Of a DNA stretch of 64,000 bases, positions 35,681 through 45,397 are shown one piece after another; the first letter of the stretch is position 1, and each line of letters opens with the position of its first letter. The DNA comes from Mesorhizobium sp. Lineage in GTDB: Bacteria; Pseudomonadota; Alphaproteobacteria; Rhizobiales; Rhizobiaceae. The position numbers and the translations under genes were made by a program. The DNA lies in NCBI GenBank assembly GCA_004020645.1, contig SAQL01000004.1, positions 124,001 through 188,000 on the forward strand. The letters are read 5' to 3'. Below the pieces are notes generated by a model. It saw only the letters and a list, made by a program, of their open reading frames with translations, was not told the DNA's origin and did not search any database.

Positions 35681-36576
35681 AGACTGTCATTCTCACCGAT
35701 GGCGGCATGGGCCAGGAACTGGTGCGCCGCAGCAAGTCCGAACCCACCCCGCTATGGTCGGCCAAGGTGCTGATCGACGAACCGGACCTGGTGCGCGACC
35801 TGCATGCGGAGTTCATCCGGGCCGGCGCTCGTGTCATCACCATCAACACCTATTCCGCGACGCCCGAGCGGCTGGCACGCGAGGGCGCGGAAGAGCTGTT
35901 CAAGCCGCTGCAGAAGCGCGGCATAGAACTGGCAAGGCAAGCTCGCGACCAGGCCGGCGATGCGGCCATCGCCGGCTGCCTGTCGCCGCTGTTCGGCAGC
36001 TATGCACCGGCACTGACGATCTCCTTCCAGGATACGCTCGACATCTACCGCCGCATCGTTGCCGAGCAGGCTGACGGCGTCGATCTGTTCCTGTGCGAGA
36101 CCATGGCGTCGGCCGAGGAGGCGCGCGCGGCTGTCACCGCGGCTTCGGAAAGCGGCAAGCCGGTGTGGGTGTCGTGGACGCTTGCCGATCACGGCACGCC
36201 GCGCCTGCGCAGCGGCGAAGCCATAGCGGCTGCGTCGAGCGCTCTCGACGGGCTGCCGGTCGCAGCTAGACTGATCAATTGCTGCCGGCCCGAAGCGATC
36301 GCTGCAGCGCTGCCCGAACTGATCGGCCTCGGCGGTCCGGTTGGCGCCTATGCCAACGGCTTCACCTCGATTGAGGCGCTCAAGCATGGCGGCACCGTGG
36401 AGGTGCTGCACGCCCGCCACGACCTCGATCCGGATGCCTATGCCGGCCAGGCGGTCGGCTGGGTCGAGGCCGGCGCCGCCATCGTCGGCGGCTGCTGCGA
36501 AGTCGGACCGCCCCATATCGCCGCCCTGCGCGACCGGCTCGAACAGGCCGGCTACGAAATTTCGGGAGTAGCATAA
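35677..36576 (+). CDS. Homocysteine S-methyltransferase family protein
   Basis: A protein of 299 residues with the zinc-ligand patterns of the S-methyltransferase family: NCCRPEAIAAAL and GGCCEVGPPHIAAL near the end; the N-terminus ILTDGGMGQELVRR and ITINTYSATPERL are typical. Relatives use S-methylmethionine (MmuM) or betaine (BHMT) as methyl donor to homocysteine. In this operon, between two DMGDH-like genes, betaine is the more likely donor, since the product dimethylglycine would be the substrate of its neighbours. That is inference. It starts at GTG 35677, overlapping the preceding stop (GTGA), and its stop overlaps the next ATG. Confidence 0.85.
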   Translation: MKTVILTDGGMGQELVRRSKSEPTPLWSAKVLIDEPDLVRDLHAEFIRAGARVITINTYSATPERLAREGAEELFKPLQKRGIELARQARDQAGDAAIAGCLSPLFGSYAPALTISFQDTLDIYRRIVAEQADGVDLFLCETMASAEEARAAVTAASESGKPVWVSWTLADHGTPRLRSGEAIAAASSALDGLPVAARLINCCRPEAIAAALPELIGLGGPVGAYANGFTSIEALKHGGTVEVLHARHDLDPDAYAGQAVGWVEAGAAIVGGCCEVGPPHIAALRDRLEQAGYEISGVA

Positions 36577-37757
36577 TGCCCAGACCATCATCGCGCATTT
36601 CCGGCATCGTGCCTTCCGGCAAGGACGGCTGGGAGGTTCATTCTGCGGCCTGGGCGCGCAAGCAGGCCGGCGAGGACATCATCATGCTGTCGGTCGGCGA
36701 CCATGATTTCGACACGCCGGCGCAGACGATCGAAGCCTGCGTGACCGCGGTTCGCGCCAGCAACCACCACTATACCCCGCTTGCCGGCATTCCAAGCCTG
36801 CGCAAGGCAATGGCGGCGGCGTCGACCCTCTGCACCGGCATTGTGACCGACTCCGATCAGGTCATCGCCACGCCAGGCGGACAGGCAGCGCTGTATGCGG
36901 CGGTGCAGGCCGTTCTCGACCCGGGCGACCACGCCATCGTGGTCGCGCCCTATTACGCGACCTATCCCAACACGTTCAGTGCAGCGGGCGCCGATTTCAC
37001 CGTGGTCGAGACGCCCGCCGAGGATGGTTTTCAGCCGCGAGAAGCCGACATTCGCGCGGCGCTTGGGCCGAACACCCGCGCCATCCTGATCAACACGCCG
37101 AACAACCCGACGGGTGCCGTCTATTCGCGCCAGCGGCTTGAAGAGCTGGCGCAGATCTGCCGGGAATATGACCTCTGGCTGCTGTCGGACGAGGTCTATT
37201 GGACGCTGGGCGGCGGCGAGCACATCTCGCCGCGTTCGTTGCCCGGCATGGCGGATCGCACGCTGGTCATCAATTCCATGTCGAAGAGCCACGGCATGAC
37301 CGGCTGGCGCATGGGCTGGCTGACCGGACCCGAAGAGATGATCTCGCTGCTGACCAGCCTCAATTTGGTGACGACCTACGGCCTGCCGGCGTTCATCAGC
37401 CTCGCTTGCGCCGAGGCGCTCGAAAACGGCTACGGCGTCAAGGAAATTGCCGAACGCTATGCTGCAAGGCGCACCGTGGTCCTCGATGCCATGCGCGGCA
37501 TGAACAACGTCACCGTGCGCGGCTCCGAAGGCGGCATGTATGTCATGCTCGACATCTCGGCTCTCGAGCCGGACGACGAGAAATTCGCCTGGGCTCTCCT
37601 CGACAAGGAAAAGGTCGGCGTGATGCCGGGCTCAAGCTTCGGGGAGGCCGCCGCCGGCCATATTCGCGTCAGCCTCTGCCAGCCCGAGGCGGTGCTATTG
37701 GAAGCAGCCCTTCGGCTGCGCCGCTTCGCGTCCACCTATCGCCGTGAGGCCGCATGA
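36576..37757 (+). CDS. Class I PLP-dependent aminotransferase
   Basis: A protein of 393 residues with the fold type I pattern: LSVGDHDFDTP, NTPNNPTGAVYSR (the NxPxNPTG motif), LLSDEVYWTLGGGEH with the PLP-pyridine Asp, and NSMSKSHGMTGWRMGW with the Schiff-base Lys and the following Arg. An aspartate/aromatic aminotransferase-like reaction is likely; the substrate is unknown. The start overlaps the stop of the previous gene by one base and its own stop overlaps the next start (ATGA), so it is fixed within the operon. Why an aminotransferase belongs here is unclear. Confidence 0.9.
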   Translation: MPRPSSRISGIVPSGKDGWEVHSAAWARKQAGEDIIMLSVGDHDFDTPAQTIEACVTAVRASNHHYTPLAGIPSLRKAMAAASTLCTGIVTDSDQVIATPGGQAALYAAVQAVLDPGDHAIVVAPYYATYPNTFSAAGADFTVVETPAEDGFQPREADIRAALGPNTRAILINTPNNPTGAVYSRQRLEELAQICREYDLWLLSDEVYWTLGGGEHISPRSLPGMADRTLVINSMSKSHGMTGWRMGWLTGPEEMISLLTSLNLVTTYGLPAFISLACAEALENGYGVKEIAERYAARRTVVLDAMRGMNNVTVRGSEGGMYVMLDISALEPDDEKFAWALLDKEKVGVMPGSSFGEAAAGHIRVSLCQPEAVLLEAALRLRRFASTYRREAA

Positions 37758-40213
37758 GCGCCCTGCACCCCAAAACCATTCCAGCTAAGGCAAGGGCCGT
37801 CATCATCGGCGGCGGCGTCTCCGGCTGCTCGGTCGCCTATCATCTGGCCAAGCTCGGCTGGACCGATATCGTGCTGCTCGAACGCAAGCAGCTGACATCG
37901 GGCACGACATGGCACGCCGCCGGCCTGATCGGCCAGTTGCGCGGCTCGCAGAATATGACGCGGCTGGCGAAATATTCGGCTGACCTCTACGTCAAGCTTG
38001 AAGCTGAGACCGATGTCGGCACCGGCATGCGGCAGGTCGGCTCGATCACGGTGGCGCTGACCGAGGAACGCAAGCACGAGATCTATAGGCAGGCGTCTCT
38101 CGCCCGCGCCTTCGATGTCGACGTGCGCGAGATTTCGCCTGATGAAGTCAAGGAGATGTACCCGCATCTCAACATTTCCGATGTGGTCGGCGCCGTGCAT
38201 CTGCCGCTCGATGGCCAGTGCGACCCGGCCAACATCGCTATGGCGCTGGCCAAGGGCGCCCGCCAGCGTGGTGCTACGATCGTCGAGAATGTGAAGGTCA
38301 CCAAGGTCCATACCAGAGATGGCCGCGTCACCGGCGTTTCATGGGCGCAAGGCGACGAGCAAGGCATGATCGAAGCCGATGTCGTCGTCAATTGCGCCGG
38401 CATGTGGGCGCGCGAGCTCGGGCGCCAGAACGGCGTCACCATCCCGCTGCATGCCTGCGAGCACTTTTACCTCGTCACCGAACCGATCCCCGGCCTGGCC
38501 CGCCTGCCGGTGCTTCGCGTGCCGGACGAATGCGCCTACTACAAGGAAGACGCTGGCAAGATGATGCTCGGTGCCTTCGAGCCGGTGGCCAAGCCCTGGG
38601 GCATGGACGGTATCCGCGAAGATTTCTGTTTCGACCAGTTGCCCGAGGATTTTGAGCATTTCGAGCCGATCCTCGAAATGGGCGTCAACCGCATGCCGAT
38701 GCTGGCCAGCGCCGGCATCCACACCTTCTTCAATGGTCCCGAGAGTTTTACCCCCGACGACCGCTATTATCTTGGCGAGGCGCCGGAGCTTTCCGGCTAC
38801 TGGATGGCGACCGGCTACAATTCGATCGGCATCGTCTCCTCTGGTGGCGCCGGCATGGCCCTGGCGCAATGGATCAATGATGGCGAGGCGCCGTTCGACC
38901 TGTGGGAGGTCGATATCCGCCGCGCGCAGCCGTTCCAGAAGAACCGCCTTTACCTGAAGGAGCGCGTGTCCGAGACGCTCGGCCTGCTCTACGCCGACCA
39001 TTTCCCGTACCGACAGATGGTGACCTCGCGGAACGTCAGGCGCTCCCCTCTCCACGAACATCTGAAGGCGCGCGGCGCGGTGTTCGGCGAAGTCGCCGGC
39101 TGGGAGCGCGCCAACTGGTATGCTAGGCCCGGCCAGGAGCGCGAATACCGCTATTCATGGAAGCGGCAGAACTGGTTCGACAACCAGCGCGAGGAACATC
39201 TGGCCGTCCGAAACGGCGTCGGCCTGTTCGACATGACCTCCTTCGGCAAGATCCGCCTCGAGGGCCGCGATGCCTGCGCCTTCCTGCAAAAGCTCTGCGC
39301 CAATGACATGGACGTGGCGCCGGGCAAGATCGTCTATACCCAAATGCTCAACCAGCGCGGCGGCATCGAGAGCGACCTCACCGTCTCGCGGCTATCTGAA
39401 ACGGCTTACTTCCTGGTCGTGCCCGGCGCGACGCTGCAGCGTGATCTCGCGTGGCTGCGCAAGCATCTCGCCGATGAATTCGTGGTCATCACCGATGTCA
39501 CCGCTGCCGAAGCCGTGCTTTGCCTGATGGGCCCGGATTCGAGGAAGCTGATTCAAAAGCTGAGCCCAAACGATTTCTCCAACGAAACCAATCCGTTCGG
39601 GACGTTTCAGGAGATTGAAATCGGCATGGGGCTGGCACGGGCCCACCGTGTCACCTATGTCGGCGAACTCGGCTGGGAGCTTTATGTCTCGACCGAACAG
39701 GCAGCCCACGTCTTCGAGGCGATCGAGGAGGCCGGCGCCGATGTCGGCCTGAAGCTTTGCGGCCTGCATACGCTGGATTCCTGCCGCATCGAAAAGGCCT
39801 TCCGGCATTTCGGCCACGACATCACCGACGAGGACAATGTGCTGGAGGCAGGCCTCGGCTTCGCAGTGAAGACCGTCAAGGGCGATTTTCTTGGCCGCGA
39901 TGCCGTGCTGAGGAAGAAGGAAACCGGATTGAACCGACGGCTGGTCCAGTTCCGCCTGAAAGCCCCTGAGCCAATGCTCTTCCATAACGAAGCGATCCTG
40001 CGCGACCGCAAGATCGTCGGCCCGGTCACCTCGGGCAATTACGGCCATCATCTCGGCGGCGCTATCGGCCTAGGCTACGTGCCGTGCCAGGGCGAGAGTG
40101 AGGCGGATGTACTGTCGTCGTCCTACGCGATCGAAATCGCAGGCGAGCGCTTCGCCGCCGAGGCATCGCTGAAGCCGATGTATGATCCGAAGGCGGAACG
40201 GGTGCGGATGTAG
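37754..40213 (+). CDS. DMGDH-like FAD and folate flavoprotein, copy 3
   Basis: A protein of 819 residues: ARAVIIGGGVSGCSVAYHLAK for the FAD fold, TSGTTWHAAGL with the FAD-anchoring His, and a GcvT domain with VTYVGELGWELYVS and GLHTLDSCRIEKAF. It has the same general architecture as copy 2 at 33227, but its FAD-domain sequence differs enough to suggest a different substrate or a hetero-oligomeric partner. It ends the operon. A palindromic repeat element follows directly. Confidence 0.88.
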   Translation: MSALHPKTIPAKARAVIIGGGVSGCSVAYHLAKLGWTDIVLLERKQLTSGTTWHAAGLIGQLRGSQNMTRLAKYSADLYVKLEAETDVGTGMRQVGSITVALTEERKHEIYRQASLARAFDVDVREISPDEVKEMYPHLNISDVVGAVHLPLDGQCDPANIAMALAKGARQRGATIVENVKVTKVHTRDGRVTGVSWAQGDEQGMIEADVVVNCAGMWARELGRQNGVTIPLHACEHFYLVTEPIPGLARLPVLRVPDECAYYKEDAGKMMLGAFEPVAKPWGMDGIREDFCFDQLPEDFEHFEPILEMGVNRMPMLASAGIHTFFNGPESFTPDDRYYLGEAPELSGYWMATGYNSIGIVSSGGAGMALAQWINDGEAPFDLWEVDIRRAQPFQKNRLYLKERVSETLGLLYADHFPYRQMVTSRNVRRSPLHEHLKARGAVFGEVAGWERANWYARPGQEREYRYSWKRQNWFDNQREEHLAVRNGVGLFDMTSFGKIRLEGRDACAFLQKLCANDMDVAPGKIVYTQMLNQRGGIESDLTVSRLSETAYFLVVPGATLQRDLAWLRKHLADEFVVITDVTAAEAVLCLMGPDSRKLIQKLSPNDFSNETNPFGTFQEIEIGMGLARAHRVTYVGELGWELYVSTEQAAHVFEAIEEAGADVGLKLCGLHTLDSCRIEKAFRHFGHDITDEDNVLEAGLGFAVKTVKGDFLGRDAVLRKKETGLNRRLVQFRLKAPEPMLFHNEAILRDRKIVGPVTSGNYGHHLGGAIGLGYVPCQGESEADVLSSSYAIEIAGERFAAEASLKPMYDPKAERVRM

Positions 40214-40218
40214 CCTTT

Positions 40219-40447
40219 TCCTTCTCCCCTTGTGGGAGAAGGTGGCCTCGCCCACGGGTCTTGCCTCCGGCAAGCCCGAGGACAGGCTCCGCGAGGTCGG
40301 GGTGTTGGAAGGATCGCTGCGCCGAAAAGCTAAGCGCCTCGAAACGGTTGACTTTCCCATGGCCTCGTTTCTTCCAGCACCCCCATCCGTCTCGGCGCTG
40401 CGCGCCGATCCACCTTCTCCCACAAGGGGCCCACAAGGGGAGAAGGT
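40219..40447. repeat. Large intergenic inverted-repeat element (CCTTCTCCC type)
   Basis: CCTTCTCCCCTTGTGGGAGA with AGGTGG at the left end returns inverted at the right end as CCACC TTCTCCCACAAGGGG, followed by ACAAGGGGAGAAGG. The inside is GC-rich and holds GCTCCGCGAGGTCGG. It is the common kind of mosaic intergenic element in Mesorhizobium-type genomes and separates the DMGDH-like operon from the convergent oxidoreductase genes. Confidence 0.75.
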
Positions 40448-40460
40448 AATTTCCGCCGGC

Positions 40461-41048
40461 TCAAAACCGCTCCAGCTTCGTTCGCACTTTCTCCAGAAAC
40501 GCCGCCCTCGTCTTCGGTGTCGATGAATCCATCAGGTAGTGCGCCAGAAAGAACGTTCTGCAGCGGGTGGCGCAGAGTGCCCGCATGCCGCGCAGGATTG
40601 TCTTGCGTCCCGGCTGGCCGACGACGACGCTCCACCAGGTCGGTGCGCCGCAGGTCGTGATCACCCCGATCTTCGTCACATGCCTCATCAGCGACTGAAT
40701 CCGTCGCTTGCCGGCCGGCAGCCGGAAGGCGACGTCGGTCGCCCAGACCCGGTCGAGCCAGCCCTTCAGCATTGCCGGCAACCCGTACCACCATGTCGGA
40801 TAGATGAAGAGGATTGCCTGGGCCCAACTGAGATTTTCGATATGCCGCTTGAGCGCCGGATCCTGCGGGGCGTGCTCATTGTAGGAGCGTCGCTCGCCGC
40901 AGCCCATGACCGGATCGAAATTCTCCGCATAGAGGTCGAGCAGCCGTACCTCCCAGCCCCTCGCCTTCAGCACCTCGATGGCACTATCCCGGATCGCGGC
41001 GCAAAAACTTTCGGGCACAGGATGGCAGTAAACCACCAGGACCCGCAT
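40461..41048 (-). CDS. NAD(P)H-dependent oxidoreductase, flavodoxin-like fold (copy 1)
   Basis: A protein of 195 residues of the NQO/MdaB type: MRVLVVYCHPVPESFCAAI (FMN/FAD phosphate loop), IENLSWAQAILFIYPTWWYGLPAMLKGWLDRV, a family hallmark. It should be a flavin-dependent NAD(P)H:quinone reductase. It is coupled to the upstream paralogue by a one-base stop/start overlap. The two proteins are clear relatives (AENFDP and LLDLYAENFDP-type segments in both), a local duplication. Confidence 0.88.
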   Translation of the reverse strand: MRVLVVYCHPVPESFCAAIRDSAIEVLKARGWEVRLLDLYAENFDPVMGCGERRSYNEHAPQDPALKRHIENLSWAQAILFIYPTWWYGLPAMLKGWLDRVWATDVAFRLPAGKRRIQSLMRHVTKIGVITTCGAPTWWSVVVGQPGRKTILRGMRALCATRCRTFFLAHYLMDSSTPKTRAAFLEKVRTKLERF

Positions 41049-41629
41049 CAGAACGCTTCCATTCTGGCCGCGACCTTCGCCGTGAATCTCTTCCGCGTTT
41101 CATCGGTCGACAGGTTCATCGAATAATGCGCGAGATAGGACACGGAGGCACCTGGCTTGACCGTGGCGCGCAACACGCGCTTGACCAGCTTGCGCGGCGG
41201 GTCGCCCATCAGCATGGCGTGGAACCGGCTGCCGCCATAGGTGGTGACCGCCGCCAGCTTGCGGATGTTGTGCAGCGACGGCTGCACCTTGCCATTGACC
41301 AGTTTGAACGACACGCCGGGCAGGAAGACGCGGTCGAAAAAGCCTTTCAATATGGCCGGGTAGCCGAAGTTCCACACCGGAAACGACAGCACCAGCGCCT
41401 CTGCCCGCAGCAGGCGCTCGACATAGGGCGCTGCCGGATCACCGGCGCCGCGCTCATCGTGATAGCCGAGCAGCTCGGCCCGCGTCAGCCGCGGATCGAA
41501 GTTCTCCGCATAGAGATCGCAGTCGTCGACCGCGTGGCCGGCGGCCGTCAGCCGCTCGACGATCACCTTGTGCAAACCAGCATTGAAGCTGGTCTCGACC
41601 GGATTGGCGTAGAGAACGAGGATGTTCAC
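41048..41629 (-). CDS. NAD(P)H-dependent oxidoreductase, flavodoxin-like fold (copy 2)
   Basis: A protein of 193 residues related to its downstream neighbour: MNILVLYANPVETSFNAGLHK, LLRAEALVLSFPVWNFGYPAILKGFFDRVF. It probably binds FAD and reduces quinones using NAD(P)H. It comes first in the two-gene operon. A large palindromic repeat lies upstream. Confidence 0.88.
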   Translation of the reverse strand: MNILVLYANPVETSFNAGLHKVIVERLTAAGHAVDDCDLYAENFDPRLTRAELLGYHDERGAGDPAAPYVERLLRAEALVLSFPVWNFGYPAILKGFFDRVFLPGVSFKLVNGKVQPSLHNIRKLAAVTTYGGSRFHAMLMGDPPRKLVKRVLRATVKPGASVSYLAHYSMNLSTDETRKRFTAKVAARMEAF

Positions 41630-41658
41630 GCGGGAATATCCCGCAAGTCAGCGCCAGA

Positions 41659-41815
41659 CACCCCCCTCTGCCCTGCCGGGCATCTCCCCCTCAAGGGGGG
41701 AGATAAGCTGTCACCGTCGCTTTTGCCAAACGCTAACGCGGCAAGGTGATCGAAGCGTAGAAACTGCCGATCTCCCCCCGTGAGGGGGAGATGGCCGGCA
41801 GGCCAGAGGGGGGTA
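41659..41815. repeat. Intergenic inverted-repeat element (CCCCCCTCTG type)
   Basis: ACCCCCCTCTGCCCTGCCGG with CATCTCCCCC at the left end returns inverted at the right end as GGGGGAGATG, GCCGGCAGGCCAGAGGGGGG. A second pair of TCTCCCCC/GGGGGAGA blocks lies within each end. It is another known style of rhizobial intergenic repeat. Confidence 0.75.
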
Positions 41816-41839
41816 CAGCGCCATACGCCCTTCATCGTC

Positions 41840-43240
41840 TCACCCCGCCTTCTGCAACCCCTTGAACAGGAACGACTTGCCCGAGTGATAGTCGTAGTCC
41901 GGGTTTTCCCAGGCGATCATCTTGCCCGGATTGAGCAGCCCTTGCGGATCGGTCTCGCGCTTGAAGGCGAGTTGCACATCATCCGTCTGCTTCATGCCGC
42001 CCTCTTCCAGCGTGTAGCGGTGCGGATTGAAGACCCAGCAGCCATTGTCTTCATGGATGCGGATGATCTCGTCGAGCCGCTCCGCCGTTGTGAAGCGCAC
42101 CAGCGGCAGTCCGGCGACGCCGATCGCGCCGTCGAAGCGGATGAATTCGAGATGCGTCGGCACCTCGTCGCCGAAGCGTTCGATCATCGCCTTGACGTAA
42201 GCGAGGTGATCCGGCGAGGGATAGCGGGTCTGCAGATATGTAATCGTCGGGTCGACCCTGATGGCACGCAGCGTCGTATGGTTCCAGGTCAGCTCATAGG
42301 CCGGCGGCAGGCCCTTGAGATCGGCCTCCTTGTCGGCGCGGAAGACGATCTCGCCCTTGCTGCGCGCCGTGAGGGCGACAAAGGCGTCCATCGCATGCGG
42401 CGCAATCATGCAGACCACGATGCTTTGCTCGCGTCGGAAGAACCTTTGATGCCGCTTGAAATAGTCATAGGGGATCGGAGCGGCGATCGGCGTGATCAGT
42501 TTCGCCAGGATGCCATCTTGGATGGCGAGGTCGTTACCGAAGCCGGCCGCATCCATGAAATCGTCGAAGCCGACTATGACATCGATCCAGTCGTAAGATG
42601 CGGTCAGCGGCATCTCGACCTCGGTGATGATGCCGTTGGTGCCGTAGGCGTGCATCACCTTCAGCACCTCCTCGCCGCTAAGATCCATGATGCGAGGCTC
42701 CGCCTCCATCGTCACGGTCCGCAGCCGGATGACATTGCCAAGGTCGCGCAGCCCGCCCCAGCGGATCGAGCCGACACCGCCCGAACCGCCGGCTACAAAG
42801 CCGCCTATGCTCGCCGTGTTGTAGGTCGATGGCGACATCCGAAGCTCCTGGACGGAGTGGGCGCGCGTCGCCCTGTCGATGTCGGCGAGGACGGCACCCG
42901 GTCCGGTCACGACGCGGCCGGGCGCGATCGACTTGACCCCATTCATCTCGGCAAGATTGAGCACGACGCCGCCGGACAAAGGCATCGCCTGCCCGTAATT
43001 GCCGGTGCCGCTGCCGCGCGGCGTCACCGGAATGCCATGCCGGTGGCAAGCAGCGAGCACACGGATCACCTCGGGTTCCGTCTTCGGCGTCACGATCATG
43101 TCGCCGGTGACATGATCGAGCTGTTGCTTCAGCACCGGACTGTACCAGTAGAAGTCGCGGCTCTTCTGTTGGACGATCGCCGGATGGTCGTCGATCTTCA
43201 GGCCGTCGAGATCGCGTTTCAGGGCAGCCAGGTCCATCAT
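41840..43240 (-). CDS. FAD-binding oxidase, GlcD/D-lactate dehydrogenase-like
   Basis: A protein of 466 residues of the FAD_binding_4 / FAD-oxidase_C kind. VTPRGSGTGNYGQAMPLSGG and SIGGFVAGGSGGVGSIRWGG are the PCMH-type FAD-binding loops. Relatives oxidise D-2-hydroxy acids or similar. The stop of the amidohydrolase gene overlaps its start by 4 bases (ATGA), so the two enzymes act together; its substrate could be a product of the amidohydrolase, not deducible from sequence alone. Confidence 0.85.
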   Translation of the reverse strand: MMDLAALKRDLDGLKIDDHPAIVQQKSRDFYWYSPVLKQQLDHVTGDMIVTPKTEPEVIRVLAACHRHGIPVTPRGSGTGNYGQAMPLSGGVVLNLAEMNGVKSIAPGRVVTGPGAVLADIDRATRAHSVQELRMSPSTYNTASIGGFVAGGSGGVGSIRWGGLRDLGNVIRLRTVTMEAEPRIMDLSGEEVLKVMHAYGTNGIITEVEMPLTASYDWIDVIVGFDDFMDAAGFGNDLAIQDGILAKLITPIAAPIPYDYFKRHQRFFRREQSIVVCMIAPHAMDAFVALTARSKGEIVFRADKEADLKGLPPAYELTWNHTTLRAIRVDPTITYLQTRYPSPDHLAYVKAMIERFGDEVPTHLEFIRFDGAIGVAGLPLVRFTTAERLDEIIRIHEDNGCWVFNPHRYTLEEGGMKQTDDVQLAFKRETDPQGLLNPGKMIAWENPDYDYHSGKSFLFKGLQKAG

Positions 43241-44544
43241 TCCACCATCAGATCATCGAGTTCGGCATAATCGGGCAAGCGGCGTTCGATGGCGCGGCCG
43301 TCGCGTACCACGATGCGATCCGATTCGGGCCGCGACAGCAATTCCGTCCAGTTCCGTCCCCTATAGACGACGAAGTCAGCAGCACCGCCGGCGGCGAGCG
43401 TGCCGAAGCCATCGAGCCGCATCACCTGGGCTGGTGTCGAAGTCACCGCTTGCGGCCAGTCGCCGACCGGATGATCGAAATGCAGGATGCGCGTCGCCAT
43501 GCGATAGACCTCCAGCATATCGAGATCGCCATAGGCGTAGAACGGATCGCGGGTGTTGTCGGAGGCAACGGCCACCGGAATGCCGCGCGCCTTCATCTCG
43601 TGCAGCAGCGTTACCCCGCGCCAGCGCGGAGTGGTCTTGTCGCCGCGCCGGTCCTGCAGATAGAGATTGCACATCGGCAGCGACACAACGGCAAGCCCCG
43701 CCTTCGCCACCTTGTCCAGCGTGTCGAGCACGTCGAGATCGGGCTGGCGTGCCAGCGAGCAGCAATGGCCGACAAGGATGTTCCCCTCAAAACCGTTCCA
43801 CAGGGCCGCCTCGGCGATCTTCTTCAGCGAGATCGCCGAGATATCATCGGTCTCGTCGGCGTGGAAATCGAGGTCGAGGCCATGCTTGATCGCCTGCGCG
43901 AACACCTGGTCGAGAAGCTCTTCCAGGTCCGGCAGCATATAGCTGACGACGCCGAGCACACCCTTGGCCGCAGCGACGCGTTTGGCCAGTCTCTCGAACC
44001 ATTTCTTGTCGCGCACGCCTTCGATGCCGAGCAGGCAGGCCGCCTGCAGTTCGATGCGGCCACGCCATTTCTCCCGTATCGTCTCGAACACCGGCCAGGA
44101 GATCTCTTCCTGCGGCGCGACGCTGTCGAGATGGGTGCGCAGTGCCCTGGTGCCGTGCGCGTAGGCGCAATGCAGCGAAAAATCCATGCGGCGGGCGACG
44201 TCCTCGGCGCTCCAGCGTGCAGCACGGTCGGCGCCAGTGGCGTTCAGCGCGCCCATGAAGGTGCCGTCCGGATTGGGTTTTCGAGGCCAGATATGGCCTT
44301 TGTCGATATGGGTGTGGCAGTCGACGAAGCACGGCATGACGATCCGTCCGCCGAGGTCGATGGCGTCTGCGGGCGTATTGGACTGGCGATGCGCGATAAT
44401 GCTGGAAATCCTGCCGTCGGCGACGGCGATGTCGGCGAGCGCAAACCCATCGCTGTCGAAGGTTACAGCAAGACCTGGCGTCAAAGATGAATGAAGCCGG
44501 ACGTTGGAAAGATGGTAAGAACCAGAAGCTGGTATCTCCAACAT
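43237..44544 (-). CDS. Amidohydrolase, cytosine/creatinine deaminase-like
   Basis: A protein of 435 residues of the CodA-type amidohydrolase group: VDCHTHIDKGHIWPRKPNPDGTF with HxH metal ligands, DFHADETDD, GHCCSLA and ASDNTRDPFYAYGD with the metal-binding Asp. The set matches cytosine deaminase, whose relatives also open creatinine to N-methylhydantoin. The gene follows the ABC importer permease with one base between them. Imported ring compounds (pyrimidine or hydantoin-type) are likely substrates. That is inference. Confidence 0.85.
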   Translation of the reverse strand: MLEIPASGSYHLSNVRLHSSLTPGLAVTFDSDGFALADIAVADGRISSIIAHRQSNTPADAIDLGGRIVMPCFVDCHTHIDKGHIWPRKPNPDGTFMGALNATGADRAARWSAEDVARRMDFSLHCAYAHGTRALRTHLDSVAPQEEISWPVFETIREKWRGRIELQAACLLGIEGVRDKKWFERLAKRVAAAKGVLGVVSYMLPDLEELLDQVFAQAIKHGLDLDFHADETDDISAISLKKIAEAALWNGFEGNILVGHCCSLARQPDLDVLDTLDKVAKAGLAVVSLPMCNLYLQDRRGDKTTPRWRGVTLLHEMKARGIPVAVASDNTRDPFYAYGDLDMLEVYRMATRILHFDHPVGDWPQAVTSTPAQVMRLDGFGTLAAGGAADFVVYRGRNWTELLSRPESDRIVVRDGRAIERRLPDYAELDDLMVE

Positions 44545-44545
44545 T

Positions 44546-45397
44546 TCACCGCTCCTGCTTCAGCGCGCTCTCGTGCCAGCGCCGCAGGATCAGGTGCGAG
44601 ATCAGCGACAGCACCAGGAAGATCAGAATGCCGGTGAACGAGATCAGGATCAGCGCCGCGAACAGTCGCGGTGCGTTGAGCCGGTAGCCGGCCTCGATAA
44701 TGCGCGAGGCGAGCCCCGACGACTGGCCAGTGGCGCCGGCGACGAACTCCGCCACCACCGCGCCGATCAGCGACAGGCCGCCGGCAATCTTCAGCCCACC
44801 GAGGAAATAGGGCATTGCCGCAGGCAGCCGCAGATAGCGTAATTGCTGCCAGCGGGTCGCGCCGTTGAGCCTAAACATGTCGCGCAGATTGCGGTCGACG
44901 GAATTGAGGCCGAGCGTGGTGTTGGACAGGATCGGAAAGAAGGCGACGATCCAGGCACACAGCAGGAGCTTCGTCGTCTGGTTGTCGACATAGATATTGA
45001 TCAGCGGGAAGATCGCGACGATCGGCGTCACCTGCAGGACGATGGCAAACGGGAAGAACGACATCTCGACCCATTTCGATTGCGCGAACAGCACCGCCAG
45101 CCCGACACCGCCGATGACGGCCAGAAGCAGGCTGAGGAAGGTGATCTTGAGCGTCACCAGCAGCGAGGAGAACAGCAGCCCCGCATCGTCGAAGAGCGTT
45201 TGCAACACCACACCGGGGCGCGGCAGGATATATTTCGGGATGTCGTTCCAGACGCAGATGCGGTCCCACAGCCAGATGGCCAGGATCATGATCGCCAGCG
45301 GCAGCAGCCATCGGCCGATGCGCTCGAGCCGCTGCTGGCGCACGCGACGCGCCTCCTCGGGATCGAGCCTCAGCACGTGTTCTTCAATGACCGTCAT
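44546..45397 (-). CDS. ABC transporter permease (SsuC/ThiX type)
   Basis: A protein of 283 residues with about six membrane helices and a BPD_transp_1 EAA-like loop (LFRLNGATRWQQLRYLRLPAAMPYFLGGLKIAGGLSLIGAVVAE). It is the usual size for permeases of the NMT1/nitrate/sulfonate family. The ATPase gene overlaps its start by 14 bases. Confidence 0.92.
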   Translation of the reverse strand: MTVIEEHVLRLDPEEARRVRQQRLERIGRWLLPLAIMILAIWLWDRICVWNDIPKYILPRPGVVLQTLFDDAGLLFSSLLVTLKITFLSLLLAVIGGVGLAVLFAQSKWVEMSFFPFAIVLQVTPIVAIFPLINIYVDNQTTKLLLCAWIVAFFPILSNTTLGLNSVDRNLRDMFRLNGATRWQQLRYLRLPAAMPYFLGGLKIAGGLSLIGAVVAEFVAGATGQSSGLASRIIEAGYRLNAPRLFAALILISFTGILIFLVLSLISHLILRRWHESALKQER

